A stretch of 64,000 nt of DNA from an uncultured Bacilli bacterium (GCA_934140285.1 CAKPBI010000011.1:1-64000), one strand, 5' to 3'. Shown: positions 25,763 to 36,043, counted from the first letter of the stretch. Made by a program: numbers and translations. Notes: a model not told the origin generated them from the sequence alone.

Positions 25763-27109
25763 TTCGCTGCTATAATCTTTAAAGGTCTTTTTATAAACAA
25801 AAATGAAATAAATGATTTCAAAGATACTTGTAGTCGACCATGAAAAGATATATAAAAGATAAAGTGATTTAATTGTGTGGAAATATGCGAAAATAGTATA
25901 AATCCAGGCTATTCTAAATATGCATGAGCCAATGATTACAATGATTGTTGGAACAATGGTTTTACCAAGTCCTCTAGATGCCGCAATCGTATTATCCATG
26001 AAGGCAGAAACCATATATGATAAAGCCATAATTCTAATACGTTTTAGTCCAGCCTCAATGACAACATCACTTGAAGTAAAGATTCTTAAGAATTCCTTTC
26101 CAAAAAGAAGAAGGAGAATACCAAGAATGGCTCCAAAACAGAATGAATAAATAAGAGTTATAAAGTAAGTGTTAATAACACGTTTTTTCTTTTTTGCACC
26201 AAAGTTTTGACCGATAAAACTAGAACATGCCATATAGAAAGCTGCCATAACATCATAGATTAAAGCATCAAAGTTGGTTGCGGCGGAGTTTCCTTCTACC
26301 ATGATGGAGTCAAAACTATTGACACCTTTTTGAATAAAGAGATTGGCAATCGCAAAAATAGAATTTTGAAATCCAGAAGGAATGCCAAGTTTTAAAACTT
26401 TAATACAACATTCAATATTAAATTTATTATCTTTAAATATTAATTTACAACTTGATTTTTCTTTGGCTAGAGATATTACAATAAGAGTTGCTGAAATATA
26501 CTGAGAGATAATACTCGCAATAGCTACTCCTTCAACACTCATATGACATATTACCACAAAAAAGAGATTTAAAATCACATTAATAATACCTGCTAAGAAC
26601 AAGTAGATTAGGGGTCTTTTGGTGTTCCCTGAGGCACTATAAATACCACATCCACAGTTGTAAATCGCAAGGGCGGGCATACCTAAAAAGTAAATGCGAA
26701 GGTACAAAGTAGCGCCATCAATTAAGTCATCTTTAGTATCAATGATATTTAAAAAGAATCTCGCAAGGCTTACTCCTAAAACTAAGATAATAAGTCCTAC
26801 AATAATTGAAGTAATTAATGATGTCAAAACGCCAATCTTAATACTTTGTTTATCTTCTTCCCCGATGTATTTAGCGATTAATACATTAACACCATTACCA
26901 ATTCCAATTAGAAATCCTGTAAATAAGGTTACTAAAATGGTGGTTGAACCAACAGCACCAAGTGCAATGTCGCCAGAAAATTTACCTACCACTGCGATAT
27001 CAGACATGTTAAATAATACTTGTAAAATGTTAGATGCTATCAGTGGTAAACTAAATAAAAAAATCTTTTTCCAAAGGGATCCCGTAGTCAAATCAATTTC
27101 ATTAGTCAT
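25739..27109 (-). CDS. MATE family efflux transporter
   Basis: The 456-aa protein has twelve hydrophobic helices and two MatE repeats. It begins MTNEIDLTTGSLWKKIFLFS, with LPLIASNILQVLFNMSDIAVVGKFSG characteristic of the DinF/NorM-like family. It exports cationic drugs or metabolites using Na+ or H+. The ATG at 27109 is chosen because ggaag is 6 bases upstream; the in-frame ATG at 27115 abuts it. The C-terminus ends inside the shared terminator. The substrate cannot be read from sequence. Confidence 0.9.
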   Translation of the reverse strand: MTNEIDLTTGSLWKKIFLFSLPLIASNILQVLFNMSDIAVVGKFSGDIALGAVGSTTILVTLFTGFLIGIGNGVNVLIAKYIGEEDKQSIKIGVLTSLITSIIVGLIILVLGVSLARFFLNIIDTKDDLIDGATLYLRIYFLGMPALAIYNCGCGIYSASGNTKRPLIYLFLAGIINVILNLFFVVICHMSVEGVAIASIISQYISATLIVISLAKEKSSCKLIFKDNKFNIECCIKVLKLGIPSGFQNSIFAIANLFIQKGVNSFDSIMVEGNSAATNFDALIYDVMAAFYMACSSFIGQNFGAKKKKRVINTYFITLIYSFCFGAILGILLLLFGKEFLRIFTSSDVVIEAGLKRIRIMALSYMVSAFMDNTIAASRGLGKTIVPTIIVIIGSCIFRIAWIYTIFAYFHTIKSLYLLYIFSWSTTSIFEIIYFIFVYKKTFKDYSSEENTLVTC

Positions 27110-27229
27110 AATCATCTTCCTTTTTCGTACAGTGTGATATTATACTAATTTTTTACATTTTTGTCATTTAAATTACAACTCAAGGTTTAAAAACAAAGGT
27201 AAATGTACAAAATAAGAAGAGGTGATTTT

Positions 27230-28267
27230 ATGGATAGATTACTAAATCGAATGATTAAACTAATTTTAGGCTTATTAATTTTTATTTTAATCATTTATTT
27301 ATTTCCTAAAATAAAAGATTTAATCATTTACATTTTAGTCTTTTTGCTTCCTTTTATTGTTAGTTTTATCATAGCTTTTGTTTTTAATCCGCTAGTTGAT
27401 TTCTTTGAAAAGAAGAAAATCAAAAGAATTTTTACTTCCTTTTTTATTGTCCTTTTGATAGTATTAATTCTTGTTGGTTTTATTGTTCTTTTAATACCGA
27501 CCATCACCAAAGAGATAACCAAACTTATCGAAAATCTTCCTACCTACATTGATAATCTAAACAATATAATTGATAAGGTATGTATAAAAGTAAATTTGGA
27601 TTCAACTAAATTCAAACTTTCGACTACTAAGATATTAGAATTAATAGATACTAATTTTAATTCATTTATTCAAAAATTTGTAAAAATTTTCCAAAGCATA
27701 TTTTCCTATTTTACTACTTTTGGTATTACAATAGTTCTAACGTTATATTTTTTAGTTGAGTATCATAAAATTATTGAATCAATAAAAAAAATAATAATTG
27801 AAAAGAAAAAAGAAGATGTCATCCCGATCTTTGAAGAACTAGACTATACCTTAAGAGCATACTTTCGAGGGGTCATTATAATTATGATTATTATGAGTGT
27901 TATCAGTATGATTGCCTTTAGAATTATGGGACTTGAGTTATCACTTCTTTGGGGAATTATTATTGGTTTCACCAATATCATTCCTTATGTTGGTCCTTTA
28001 ATTGGGGGATTAATCGTTGGCATCTTTGTTCTTGGTACAAACCCAATCAAACTAATCCCAGTAATCATTTATATCATCATTATTCAGTTTATAGAAAGTA
28101 ACTTTATTACTCCCCAAATCGAAAGTAAATGTGTAAAATCACACCCAATAATCTTAATTTTTTTTGTAACTTTACTAGGAAATATTTTCGGATTAATGGG
28201 AATGCTTTTAGCTGTACCGGTTCTTTCAATTATTCAAACACTAATAAAACATAAAAAAAATAACTAA
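27230..28267 (+). CDS. AI-2E (TqsA/PerM) family permease
   Basis: The 345-aa protein has seven to eight membrane helices and a central charged extracytoplasmic domain (about 70-150). LSLLWGIIIGFTNIIPYVGP followed by LIGG is the family signature (consensus G..NLIPYIGP). The C-terminal segment (NIFGLMGMLLAVPV) also fits. ATG 27230 follows agaggtg by 6 bases. The name covers permeases of unclear substrate, including some Na+/H+ antiporter-like members, so export of autoinducer is not implied. Confidence 0.88.
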   Translation: MDRLLNRMIKLILGLLIFILIIYLFPKIKDLIIYILVFLLPFIVSFIIAFVFNPLVDFFEKKKIKRIFTSFFIVLLIVLILVGFIVLLIPTITKEITKLIENLPTYIDNLNNIIDKVCIKVNLDSTKFKLSTTKILELIDTNFNSFIQKFVKIFQSIFSYFTTFGITIVLTLYFLVEYHKIIESIKKIIIEKKKEDVIPIFEELDYTLRAYFRGVIIIMIIMSVISMIAFRIMGLELSLLWGIIIGFTNIIPYVGPLIGGLIVGIFVLGTNPIKLIPVIIYIIIIQFIESNFITPQIESKCVKSHPIILIFFVTLLGNIFGLMGMLLAVPVLSIIQTLIKHKKNN

Positions 28268-28303
28268 AATAAGTAAAAAAATAAAAAAATAAGTATAAAT
28301 TGT

Positions 28304-28332
28304 TTTACAAAAATATCCGATTATGATATAAT
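28304..28332 (+). promoter_or_regulatory. Promoter of the YjbR-domain gene pair
   Basis: TTTACA (28304-28309), 17-base spacer, TATAAT (28327-28332). The resulting leader is about 55-60 bases before ATG 28399. Confidence 0.8.
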
Positions 28333-28398
28333 AAATGCGTATAATTATGTATATATAAATATAAAAGAGTACGAGAACTTTTATAAGGGAGTGAATGT

Positions 28399-30210
28399 AT
28401 GTTAACAAAAGGACAAAAAATTTATATGTATGTGAGTGCCATTTTGGTAATGATTATTGGAATAGTTACTTTCATACCTTTTCGCACGTTATCATTTTTG
28501 TGCAATGAAAGCAATATAGATACTGTCGCATCAACAGAACTAATTATCAAACTAATTATTTTCCCTCTTGTTGTAATTGCGTTATCTGTATTTGCAAATG
28601 TAAAAAAATATCAAGAAATTGAAGATTGTCTAGATCGTTCTAAAGTAGTTAATGTAATGAGTTATTTTCCAATTATCTCATATTTAACTAGCATCTTAGT
28701 CTTCATTATTCATACTTTATCTTACAGTTATGAACCACTAGGATTTAGTGTTTGGAGTGTTGTGATAGTACTTCTTGTATTATATTTAATGTTTACAATT
28801 ATTGCTTTTCCTTTCCTTCCAAATATGATCCTTCGTTTAGACCTTGTAGGTACAGTTATATTTGACTGTGTCTTATTTGTAATAACTTTATGCTTCTGTT
28901 TAGTTGCATGGAGAGTTGATAAATCATATGTTGATTTATTTGCAGCTGAAGAAGGATTTATCGGTAAAGGTGATGTCTTACTTTTCTTCTTATATGTATT
29001 TTCTTTAGTTTCAGTCATCGTTTTATGTTCTCGTATTTACAAGATGATGAAGAAAGATAATCGTAGTATTTATGTAAATCCAGAAATGTTTGAAAGAAAC
29101 TATGAAAACTTAGTTAAAGCTGAATACAATCGAGCTTATAACGATATCATGGATGACTTTGAAGAATATTTTGATGAACATTACGATGATGAATGGGAAG
29201 AAGAACCAATCGTTGAAGAACCTGTAGAAGAAACTTCTCCTGAGGAAGAACCAACTGAAGAACAACCAGTTGAACCTGTAGAAGAAGAACCAACTGAAGA
29301 ACAACCAGAAGAAGTGGAAGAACCACAACCTGAACTTACAGAAACCACTCCAGAAGTTAGTGAACCTGTACGTGAAGAACCAAAAGAAAAGGTTGTAAAG
29401 GTTATTGAACCATTATATGAAGACTTATTAGATTTTGCTTCTAAACTTGGTGAAAACATCAGTGTTAATCCTAATCCTAAAGGAACAATGCATAAACTAA
29501 CAGCTGGTAAGAAATTATTCTTAATTATGCAAAAGACTAATAGTGATTATCGTATCACTTTCTTAGCTAAATCTAATTATGCATTAGGATTAATTAATAA
29601 GATTCCAGGAGCAATCGTTAAGCCTAATACACCAAAAGGTGAAAACTGGTTTAAGATTACTAACAAAGGTGACTTATCAGAAGAAATCTTAAAAGAAGTA
29701 ATTACTAAATCTTATGATTTCGCAACCACACCTGAGGCTAAACCAGAACCTAAGAAAGCTATCAAGCCTTCATACAAAGAAATTGTAAATATGGGTTCTA
29801 AGATTAATGGTGAAGAAATTAATGTTGTTCCAAATGCTGCTGGTACACAACATAAGTTCTATTACAATAAGAAGATGTTCTTAGTAACACAAAAAACAAA
29901 TAATGATTATCGTATTATATTCTTAGCTCCTACTGATCAAGCTATTGAATTAATCAATGATTACCCTGGTGTAGTTGTTAAGCCTACTTCACCAAAAGGT
30001 GACAACTGGTTTAAGGTTACTAATAAAGGTGATCTTGAAAGAGCATTCTTAAAAGGATTAATTGTTAACTCCCTTGCGACATATAAAGAAATTGAAGCTG
30101 CCCAAAAAGCGGAAAAAGAAAGAATTGCAAGAGAACGCCGTGAAGCTAAAAAAGCTTTAAAAGAAGCGGAAAAAGCAAATACTAATCCTCAAGAAGAAGA
30201 GCAAAAATAG
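28399..30210 (+). CDS. Polytopic membrane protein with two YjbR/MmcQ-like domains
   Basis: The 603-aa protein has about six membrane helices (residues about 10-30, 47-66, 88-108, 117-140, 150-172, 192-212). An acidic low-complexity segment rich in Glu, Pro, Thr and Val follows (265-330). Two homologous cytoplasmic domains come next (about 338-440 and 458-560) and a charged helical tail. Each domain has a KLFLIMQKTNSDYRITFLA-type strand pair, then PGAIVKPNTPKGENWFKITN, then a helix ending SY or NS. This matches the YjbR/MmcQ (DUF419) pattern, including the conserved Trp before the helix. YjbR proteins are usually single-domain and soluble; a membrane anchor with tandem copies is unusual. It forms an operon with its paralogue 21 bases downstream. 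Function is unknown. Confidence 0.7.
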   Translation: MLTKGQKIYMYVSAILVMIIGIVTFIPFRTLSFLCNESNIDTVASTELIIKLIIFPLVVIALSVFANVKKYQEIEDCLDRSKVVNVMSYFPIISYLTSILVFIIHTLSYSYEPLGFSVWSVVIVLLVLYLMFTIIAFPFLPNMILRLDLVGTVIFDCVLFVITLCFCLVAWRVDKSYVDLFAAEEGFIGKGDVLLFFLYVFSLVSVIVLCSRIYKMMKKDNRSIYVNPEMFERNYENLVKAEYNRAYNDIMDDFEEYFDEHYDDEWEEEPIVEEPVEETSPEEEPTEEQPVEPVEEEPTEEQPEEVEEPQPELTETTPEVSEPVREEPKEKVVKVIEPLYEDLLDFASKLGENISVNPNPKGTMHKLTAGKKLFLIMQKTNSDYRITFLAKSNYALGLINKIPGAIVKPNTPKGENWFKITNKGDLSEEILKEVITKSYDFATTPEAKPEPKKAIKPSYKEIVNMGSKINGEEINVVPNAAGTQHKFYYNKKMFLVTQKTNNDYRIIFLAPTDQAIELINDYPGVVVKPTSPKGDNWFKVTNKGDLERAFLKGLIVNSLATYKEIEAAQKAEKERIARERREAKKALKEAEKANTNPQEEEQK

Positions 30211-30231
30211 TGAAAGGAAGGAAATAGTATT

Positions 30232-33087
30232 ATGATAAATAATCGTGAAAAGAAATTTATGTTCATTACTAGTATGATTTCCATTGCCTTTGCTATTGCA
30301 ATTGTTATTCCTTGGAATACACAAAAAGTTTTAGGTGCTGAAATTGTACTAAAAGTATGGGTATTACCACTAATTGCTTTGGTATTTTATCTAATTAACC
30401 TTAGTGATAAGTTCCGTAATTATCGACCTACTTTAAGATATACAACTGTTGCAAGTTACTTCCCACTATTTGTTGTGGCTTTCGCAACTCTTGTTAACAC
30501 CTTATTAATGCTTACACGTAGTGCTGCTCCATATGCCTCAATTATGGGATGGCTATGGATGGTAATCTTTGTAAGTGCATTAACAATCGCTGTTGGTCTT
30601 TTAACTCATTTCTTCTATCGTGCAGTTATTACATTTAGTAAGAATGAAATGATGTTAGTTGATGCATTAATCGCGGTATTCTACTTTGGCCTTTTATGCT
30701 TAGGCAATTCAATTGGTCATAAATATACTGCTCTTGAATCCCTTGAATTAACAACAGCTTTACTTCCAGTTATGATGGTAGTAGTTAGTTTGTTTGTTGG
30801 TGCTGTTCAAGTCTTATCATTGATTCGTTTATATAAAGCAAATCCTGAATATCAAGTAGAATCAAAGAAAGCTTTAATCGAAGAATTCATGTCAATGCAT
30901 AAACGTGAATATGACAAAGCAGAATTACACATTCTTCAAAACTTATTCAAATATAGTAAAGGTCAACTTGGCATTCATGCGGTTGCTGTTGAAGAAGTTG
31001 AAAACTTAAAAGCTGAAAAAGCTGCTCTTGAAAATCGTATTGCTGAACTTACTAGTGAAGAATCAACTAATCAAGAAGAAGAAAAATATCGCGAAAAACT
31101 TCTTGCTTTACAAGAAAGACTTGCTCAATTACAAATTGTCTTAGGTGAAGTTCAAATTCAATATGCCGCTCAAGAAAATGCCTTAGCTCAAGAAAAAGAA
31201 GAACTTGAAAAAGCTAAAGCTGAACTACAAGAAAAAGAAGAACAATTACGTTCTGCAAGTGCTTTACTTGAAGAATCTAAGAAACAATTAGAAGATGCAA
31301 CTCAAAAAGCTCATGATGCAGAAGAATCAATTGCTACTCGTAGTAAAGAACTTGAAGAAAAAGAAGCAGCTCTTGTAGCAAGACATCAAGAATTAGTAAA
31401 TGAACAAGCTAAACTTGAAGAAGAACAAAAAGCACTTGAAGAACGTACTAACCAAATGAACGTATCAGAAAGTGAACTTCAAAAAGCTCAAGAAGAATTA
31501 ACATTAAAAGAACAAGAATTAGCTGAAAAAGTTCAAACTTTAGAAAACGAACAAGCTAAACTTGAAGAAGAAAAACAAGCCTTAGAAAATGCTAAGACGG
31601 AAATGGCAGAAGCTGAAGAATCTCTAAAAGCTCATGAGGCAGAACTTCAAGAAAAAGAACAAGAACTTAAAGTTTTACAAGAAGAACTAGAAAGTGAAAA
31701 AGCTAAACTTGAAGAAGCGGAAACTAAAGTTGCAGAAACTGAAGAAACTTTAAATTCTAAAGAAACAGAACTTCAAGAAAAAGAAGAAGCATTAAGTGCT
31801 AAAGAAGTAGAACTTCAAGAAACTGAAGAAACTTTAAATTCTAAAGAAGCTGAACTTGAAGCAAAAGCGAAAGAACTTGAAGAAAGAGAAGCTAAAGCCC
31901 AAGAAGAAGCAGAAGCTCTTAAAGCTCGTGAGGCAGAACTTGCAGAAAAAGAAGCTGAACTTGAGGCTAAAGCAGAAGAACTTAACAATCATAAAGAAAA
32001 TGTTGAAGTTGCTCAAAAAGAACTTGAAGAATCTAAACAACAATTAGAGGAAGCTCAAAAAGAACTTGAAGAAAATCAAGAACAATTTGAAAAAGAAAAG
32101 AGCGAATATGTTCCTGAAGTAATTGAAGTTATTAAAGAAGTTGCTCCTCCAGTTGTGGAAAAACCTAAACCTGAACCTAAACCAATGAAGGTAATTAAAC
32201 CATCATATGATGAATTATTAGGTCATGCTTTAGCTCAAAGCCCTGATATCAAGGCGGTTCCAAATAGTAAAGAAACAATGCATAAACTATATTACAATAA
32301 GAAATTAATCTTAATTATGCAAAGAACTAATAGTGATTATCGTATCACTTTCCTTGCTAAAAATAGTTATGCAATGAAATTATTAAACCGTGTTCCTGGT
32401 GCAATCGTTAAACCTAACTCACCAAAAGGAGATAACTGGTTTAAGATCACTAATAAAGGTGATATCAAAGGTGAAATCTTAAAAGAAATCATTACTAAAT
32501 CATATGAATACTTAGTAAATCTAGAAGCCAAAGCTGAGGCTAAGAAGAAAGTATTCAAGCCATCATTTGATAAGATGGTTAAATTTGCTTCTAACATTCC
32601 TGATAAAGAAATTAAAGTTGTTCCTAACGCAAAAGGAAATCAATATAAATTCTATCTAGGTAAGAAATTATTCTTAGTTGCTCTATCTACAAGCAATGAT
32701 TATCGTTTAACATTCTGTGCTACACAAGAAAATGCTTACCCACTAATTATTAAATATCCAAACATCGTGGTTAAAGCAACATCACCAAAAGGTGAAGAAT
32801 GGTTCAAGATCACTAATAAGAGTGAATTAGATGAAAAAGAATTAAAGACTATCATCAAAAATTCAATTAAGTTCTTAGAAGATCAGGAAGCTGAACGTAT
32901 CAGAATTAAGGAAGAAGAAATTGCTCGTAAGAAAGCTTTAAAAGAAGAAGAAATGGCACGAAGAAAAGCCGAAAGAGCTGAAGAAGCAGCCCGCAGAAAA
33001 GCTGAAAAAGAAGAAGCTAAGAGACGTGCTAAAGAAGAACAAGCATCTGAACAAGAAGCTAACCCTTCTAATGAAGAAGCTGCATAA
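30232..33087 (+). CDS. Polytopic membrane protein with giant coiled coil and two YjbR/MmcQ-like domains
   Basis: Paralogue of the preceding protein, 951 aa. Six membrane helices (within about 10-200) lead into a continuous Glu/Lys/Ala/Leu heptad-patterned coiled coil of roughly 370 residues (about 253-625). A Pro-rich hinge (635-652), two YjbR-like domains (about 655-760 and 775-882) and a highly charged Arg/Lys/Glu helical tail (885-951) follow. The coil could reach about 50 nm if fully extended, so the terminal domains may be held far from the membrane. The coil contains DNA repeats spaced 84 and 147 bases, whole multiples of the heptad. It shares the promoter at 28304-28332. It could organise the cell interior, bind the nucleoid, or link membrane to a cytoplasmic partner; all of that is inference. 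Confidence 0.75.
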   Translation: MINNREKKFMFITSMISIAFAIAIVIPWNTQKVLGAEIVLKVWVLPLIALVFYLINLSDKFRNYRPTLRYTTVASYFPLFVVAFATLVNTLLMLTRSAAPYASIMGWLWMVIFVSALTIAVGLLTHFFYRAVITFSKNEMMLVDALIAVFYFGLLCLGNSIGHKYTALESLELTTALLPVMMVVVSLFVGAVQVLSLIRLYKANPEYQVESKKALIEEFMSMHKREYDKAELHILQNLFKYSKGQLGIHAVAVEEVENLKAEKAALENRIAELTSEESTNQEEEKYREKLLALQERLAQLQIVLGEVQIQYAAQENALAQEKEELEKAKAELQEKEEQLRSASALLEESKKQLEDATQKAHDAEESIATRSKELEEKEAALVARHQELVNEQAKLEEEQKALEERTNQMNVSESELQKAQEELTLKEQELAEKVQTLENEQAKLEEEKQALENAKTEMAEAEESLKAHEAELQEKEQELKVLQEELESEKAKLEEAETKVAETEETLNSKETELQEKEEALSAKEVELQETEETLNSKEAELEAKAKELEEREAKAQEEAEALKAREAELAEKEAELEAKAEELNNHKENVEVAQKELEESKQQLEEAQKELEENQEQFEKEKSEYVPEVIEVIKEVAPPVVEKPKPEPKPMKVIKPSYDELLGHALAQSPDIKAVPNSKETMHKLYYNKKLILIMQRTNSDYRITFLAKNSYAMKLLNRVPGAIVKPNSPKGDNWFKITNKGDIKGEILKEIITKSYEYLVNLEAKAEAKKKVFKPSFDKMVKFASNIPDKEIKVVPNAKGNQYKFYLGKKLFLVALSTSNDYRLTFCATQENAYPLIIKYPNIVVKATSPKGEEWFKITNKSELDEKELKTIIKNSIKFLEDQEAERIRIKEEEIARKKALKEEEMARRKAERAEEAARRKAEKEEAKRRAKEEQASEQEANPSNEEAA

Positions 33088-33097
33088 TTAAAACGTA

Positions 33098-33315
33098 AAT
33101 AAAGACTAGTAAATATCAAATATTTTTAAGAGACTGATTGGTTGGTGAAAAATCAGAAATATTGATATTGAAGCTCCTTTAGAGTGGAACTAATCCTTCC
33201 CGGGTTTGCCCGTTACAGCGACATTGAGAGTATAGTTAATTAGTAATAATTAATTATAAATTAGGATGGTACCGCGAGTTTAAAAGTCGTTCCTATTATG
33301 GAGCGGCTTTTTTTA
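33098..33315 (+). promoter_or_regulatory. T-box riboswitch controlling alaS (Ala specifier GCU)
   Basis: The leader has the conserved T-box sequence aggatggtaccgcg (33263-33276) that pairs with the tRNA 3' end. Stem I landmarks are agaga near 33129-33134 and ggttggtg near 33140. The specifier is gaaGCTcc, with codon GCT at 33173-33175 (alanine). The terminator hairpin agtcgttcc / ggagcggct with T7 lies at about 33285-33313. Uncharged tRNA-Ala should stabilise the antiterminator and allow alaS transcription. No separate terminator for the preceding operon was seen, so read-through from it would also meet this switch. Confidence 0.93.
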
Positions 33316-33337
33316 TTATGATGAAAGGAAAGAAAAC

Positions 33338-36043
33338 ATGAAAAATTTAAAAAGTTATGAAATAAGACAATTATGGTTAGATTTTTTCGCATCTCATGGA
33401 CATAAGATAGTACCAAGTGCATCTTTAGTACCTGTTGATGACCCAACCTTACTTTGGATTAATGCTGGGGTTGCTCCTCTAAAAAAATACTTTGATGGTC
33501 GTGAAGTTCCAGAAAACCCACGTCTATGTAATGCTCAAAAATCTCTTCGTACTAATGATATTGAAAATGTAGGTAAGACTGCACGACACCACACTTTTTT
33601 TGAAATGTTAGGTAACTTTTCAATTGGTGATTACTTTAGAAATGAAGCTTTAGAGTTTGCAAACGAACTACTATTTGATGAAAAATGGTTTGGTATTCCT
33701 CGTGATTTAATTTACATCACATACTACCCTGAAGATTTAGATACTTACAATAAGTGGGTAAGCCTTGGCGTGCAACCATCTCATTTAGTTCCGATTGCTG
33801 ATAATTTCTGGGAAATTGGTGAAGGACCATGTGGACCTGATACCGAAATCTTCTTTGACCGTGGAACAAAGTATGATCCAGAAAACTTAGGTATTAAGTT
33901 ATTACAAGATGATATTGAAAATGATCGTTACATTGAAATTTGGAATATTGTATTTAGTCAATATAATTCAACTCCAGGACTTGATAGAGCTGATTATCCT
34001 GAACTTCCATCAAAAAACATTGATACTGGTGGCGGCTTAGAACGTTTTGCTTGTGTTTTCCAAGGGGTGGAAACCAACTATGAAACTGACCTTTTCATGC
34101 CGATGATTAAGTATGTAGAAGAATTATCAGGAATTAAGTATGATACATGTGATAAAGAACAAAAAATGGCCTTCAGAGTAATCGTCGACCATATTAGAAG
34201 TGTTACCTTCGCACTTGCTGATGGAGCCATCTTATCTAATGAAGGTAGAGGCTATGTACTACGTAGAATCTTAAGAAGAGCTGTTCGAATGGGTAGAAAA
34301 CTAGGTATCAATAAACCATTCTTATATAAAATTGTTCATGTGGTAGTAGAAAACATGAAGAGTTTCTATGCTTACCTCGTAGAAAAAGAAGCTATCATTA
34401 CCAAACTTGTTAAAATTGAAGAAGAAAATTTCCTAAAAACCCTAGAATCAGGAGAAAAGCGTCTTACTGAAATAATGAAAGCCTGTGAAGACACTAAAGT
34501 AATAAGTGGTCAAAATGCTTTCCTACTATATGATACTTTTGGTTTCCCAATTGAACTAACAGTTGAAGCTGCCAATGATAATAACTATACTGTTGACCTT
34601 GAAGGCTTTAAAGATGAACTTGAAAAACAAAAAGAAAGAGCAAGAAGTGCAAGAAGTGGCTTACAATCAATGAATACCCAAAATGAAGAATACATGCACT
34701 TTAAAGATGAATCAGTATTTGTTGGTTATGACACTTTATCATCAACCTCTAAAGTAATTGGAATCTTTAAAGATGGTCATAAAGTTTCTGCGGCTAGTGG
34801 TATGGTAATTGCTTTATTTGACAAAACTCCATTCTATGGAGAAATGGGTGGTCAAATTGGTGATCAAGGTACTATCATTTACCATGATGAAGTATTTAAT
34901 GTCTTAAACACTATTTGTTTCCCTAATGGTCAACATGCTCATATGATTGATATGAAAGATGTTGAACTAAAACAAGATGAAGTTGTAACTCTTGAAGTAG
35001 ATGAAGAATTCCGTCTAAATGTTGCATGCAATCACTCTGCTACCCACCTTCTAAATGAAGCCTTACGAATGGTACTTGGAAGTCATGTTATTCAACAAGG
35101 AAGTTTAGTAAGTGATGAATACTTAAGATTTGACTTTAATAACTATGAAAATCTAACAAATGAAGAGTTATTAAAGATTGAACAAATTGTTAATGAAGCT
35201 ATTAACAAACATTATGAAGTAAAAACTATCGTTACATCTTTAGAAGAAGCCAAGAAACTTGGTGCTCAAGCTGTTTTTGGTGAAAAATATGGTAAAGTAG
35301 TTAGACTTGTTGAAATGGGATTTAGTAAAGAACTTTGTGGTGGTACTCATGTATCTAATACTTCAGAAATCAAGAAGTTTGCAATCACATCGATTGAATC
35401 CAAAGGATCAGGTATCTTTAGAATTGAAGCTGCCACTAAAGATGGAATCAATACCCAACTTACTGAACATTTAAAAGGAGCAATCCAAGATTTCCAAACT
35501 TTAGAAGAAAAACGTAAAAACATCTTACAAATGGCTAAAGAACAGGGATTTAACCTAACATCTAATGTAATCATTAAACCAAAACTAACAGGAAGCTATC
35601 AAGATATCTTAACATATCGTGAAGAACTTGTTAAAGCACGTAATGCTGTCAAAGAACTTGAAAAGGCTTATGAAAACTTATATCGTGCTCAAAACACTTC
35701 CAACTTAGATGAATTTACTAATGAACTATACACTATCAATGGAATTAATGCGATTGTTGTTAAAACTAAAGACTATGATAATGAAGTATTAAAAGATATC
35801 ATTGATAAACTTTCTAGCAAATATGATAATTCAGTAGTATTTATTGCGAATGTCAATAACGGAAAAATTGTCTTTATCGCTAAATCTAAAGGTAATAATA
35901 TTATGTGTGGTAACCTTGTAAAACAAGCCGCAATCATCACTGGTGGTAATGGTGGCGGAAGACCAGACTTCGCTCAAGCAGGTGGTCGAGATGTCACAAA
36001 ACTTGATGAAGCTATTCTTAAAGTAAAGGAATTGATTAAGTAA
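33338..36043 (+). CDS. alaS: Alanyl-tRNA synthetase
   Basis: Class II synthetase, 901 aa. Motif 1 region is FDGREVPENPRLCNAQKSLR and the catalytic core has GDTE-type residues (PCGPDTEIFFDRG). The tRNA-recognition domain follows, then the editing domain with HSATHLLNEAL (HxxxH near residue 565) and ELCGGTHVSNT (near 667). The C-terminal domain is DHH-associated-like (GGNGGGRPDFAQAGG). ATG follows ggaaag by 6 bases. Expression is under the T-box. Its stop overlaps the ruvX start by one base. Confidence 0.97.
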   Translation: MKNLKSYEIRQLWLDFFASHGHKIVPSASLVPVDDPTLLWINAGVAPLKKYFDGREVPENPRLCNAQKSLRTNDIENVGKTARHHTFFEMLGNFSIGDYFRNEALEFANELLFDEKWFGIPRDLIYITYYPEDLDTYNKWVSLGVQPSHLVPIADNFWEIGEGPCGPDTEIFFDRGTKYDPENLGIKLLQDDIENDRYIEIWNIVFSQYNSTPGLDRADYPELPSKNIDTGGGLERFACVFQGVETNYETDLFMPMIKYVEELSGIKYDTCDKEQKMAFRVIVDHIRSVTFALADGAILSNEGRGYVLRRILRRAVRMGRKLGINKPFLYKIVHVVVENMKSFYAYLVEKEAIITKLVKIEEENFLKTLESGEKRLTEIMKACEDTKVISGQNAFLLYDTFGFPIELTVEAANDNNYTVDLEGFKDELEKQKERARSARSGLQSMNTQNEEYMHFKDESVFVGYDTLSSTSKVIGIFKDGHKVSAASGMVIALFDKTPFYGEMGGQIGDQGTIIYHDEVFNVLNTICFPNGQHAHMIDMKDVELKQDEVVTLEVDEEFRLNVACNHSATHLLNEALRMVLGSHVIQQGSLVSDEYLRFDFNNYENLTNEELLKIEQIVNEAINKHYEVKTIVTSLEEAKKLGAQAVFGEKYGKVVRLVEMGFSKELCGGTHVSNTSEIKKFAITSIESKGSGIFRIEAATKDGINTQLTEHLKGAIQDFQTLEEKRKNILQMAKEQGFNLTSNVIIKPKLTGSYQDILTYREELVKARNAVKELEKAYENLYRAQNTSNLDEFTNELYTINGINAIVVKTKDYDNEVLKDIIDKLSSKYDNSVVFIANVNNGKIVFIAKSKGNNIMCGNLVKQAAIITGGNGGGRPDFAQAGGRDVTKLDEAILKVKELIK

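Noticed and set aside
29110..29459. Antisense Phe/Ser-rich frames
   Set aside because: They mirror the Glu/Pro-rich linker of the membrane protein on the plus strand.
31402..31848. CRISPR-like or mobile tandem repeat
   Set aside because: The repeats are in frame with the coiled coil, spaced by heptad multiples, and lack palindromes or uniform spacers.
31834..32047. Frames on both strands within the coiled-coil region
   Set aside because: Artefacts of repetitive Glu/Lys codons in the real frame; low-complexity peptide with no start signal.
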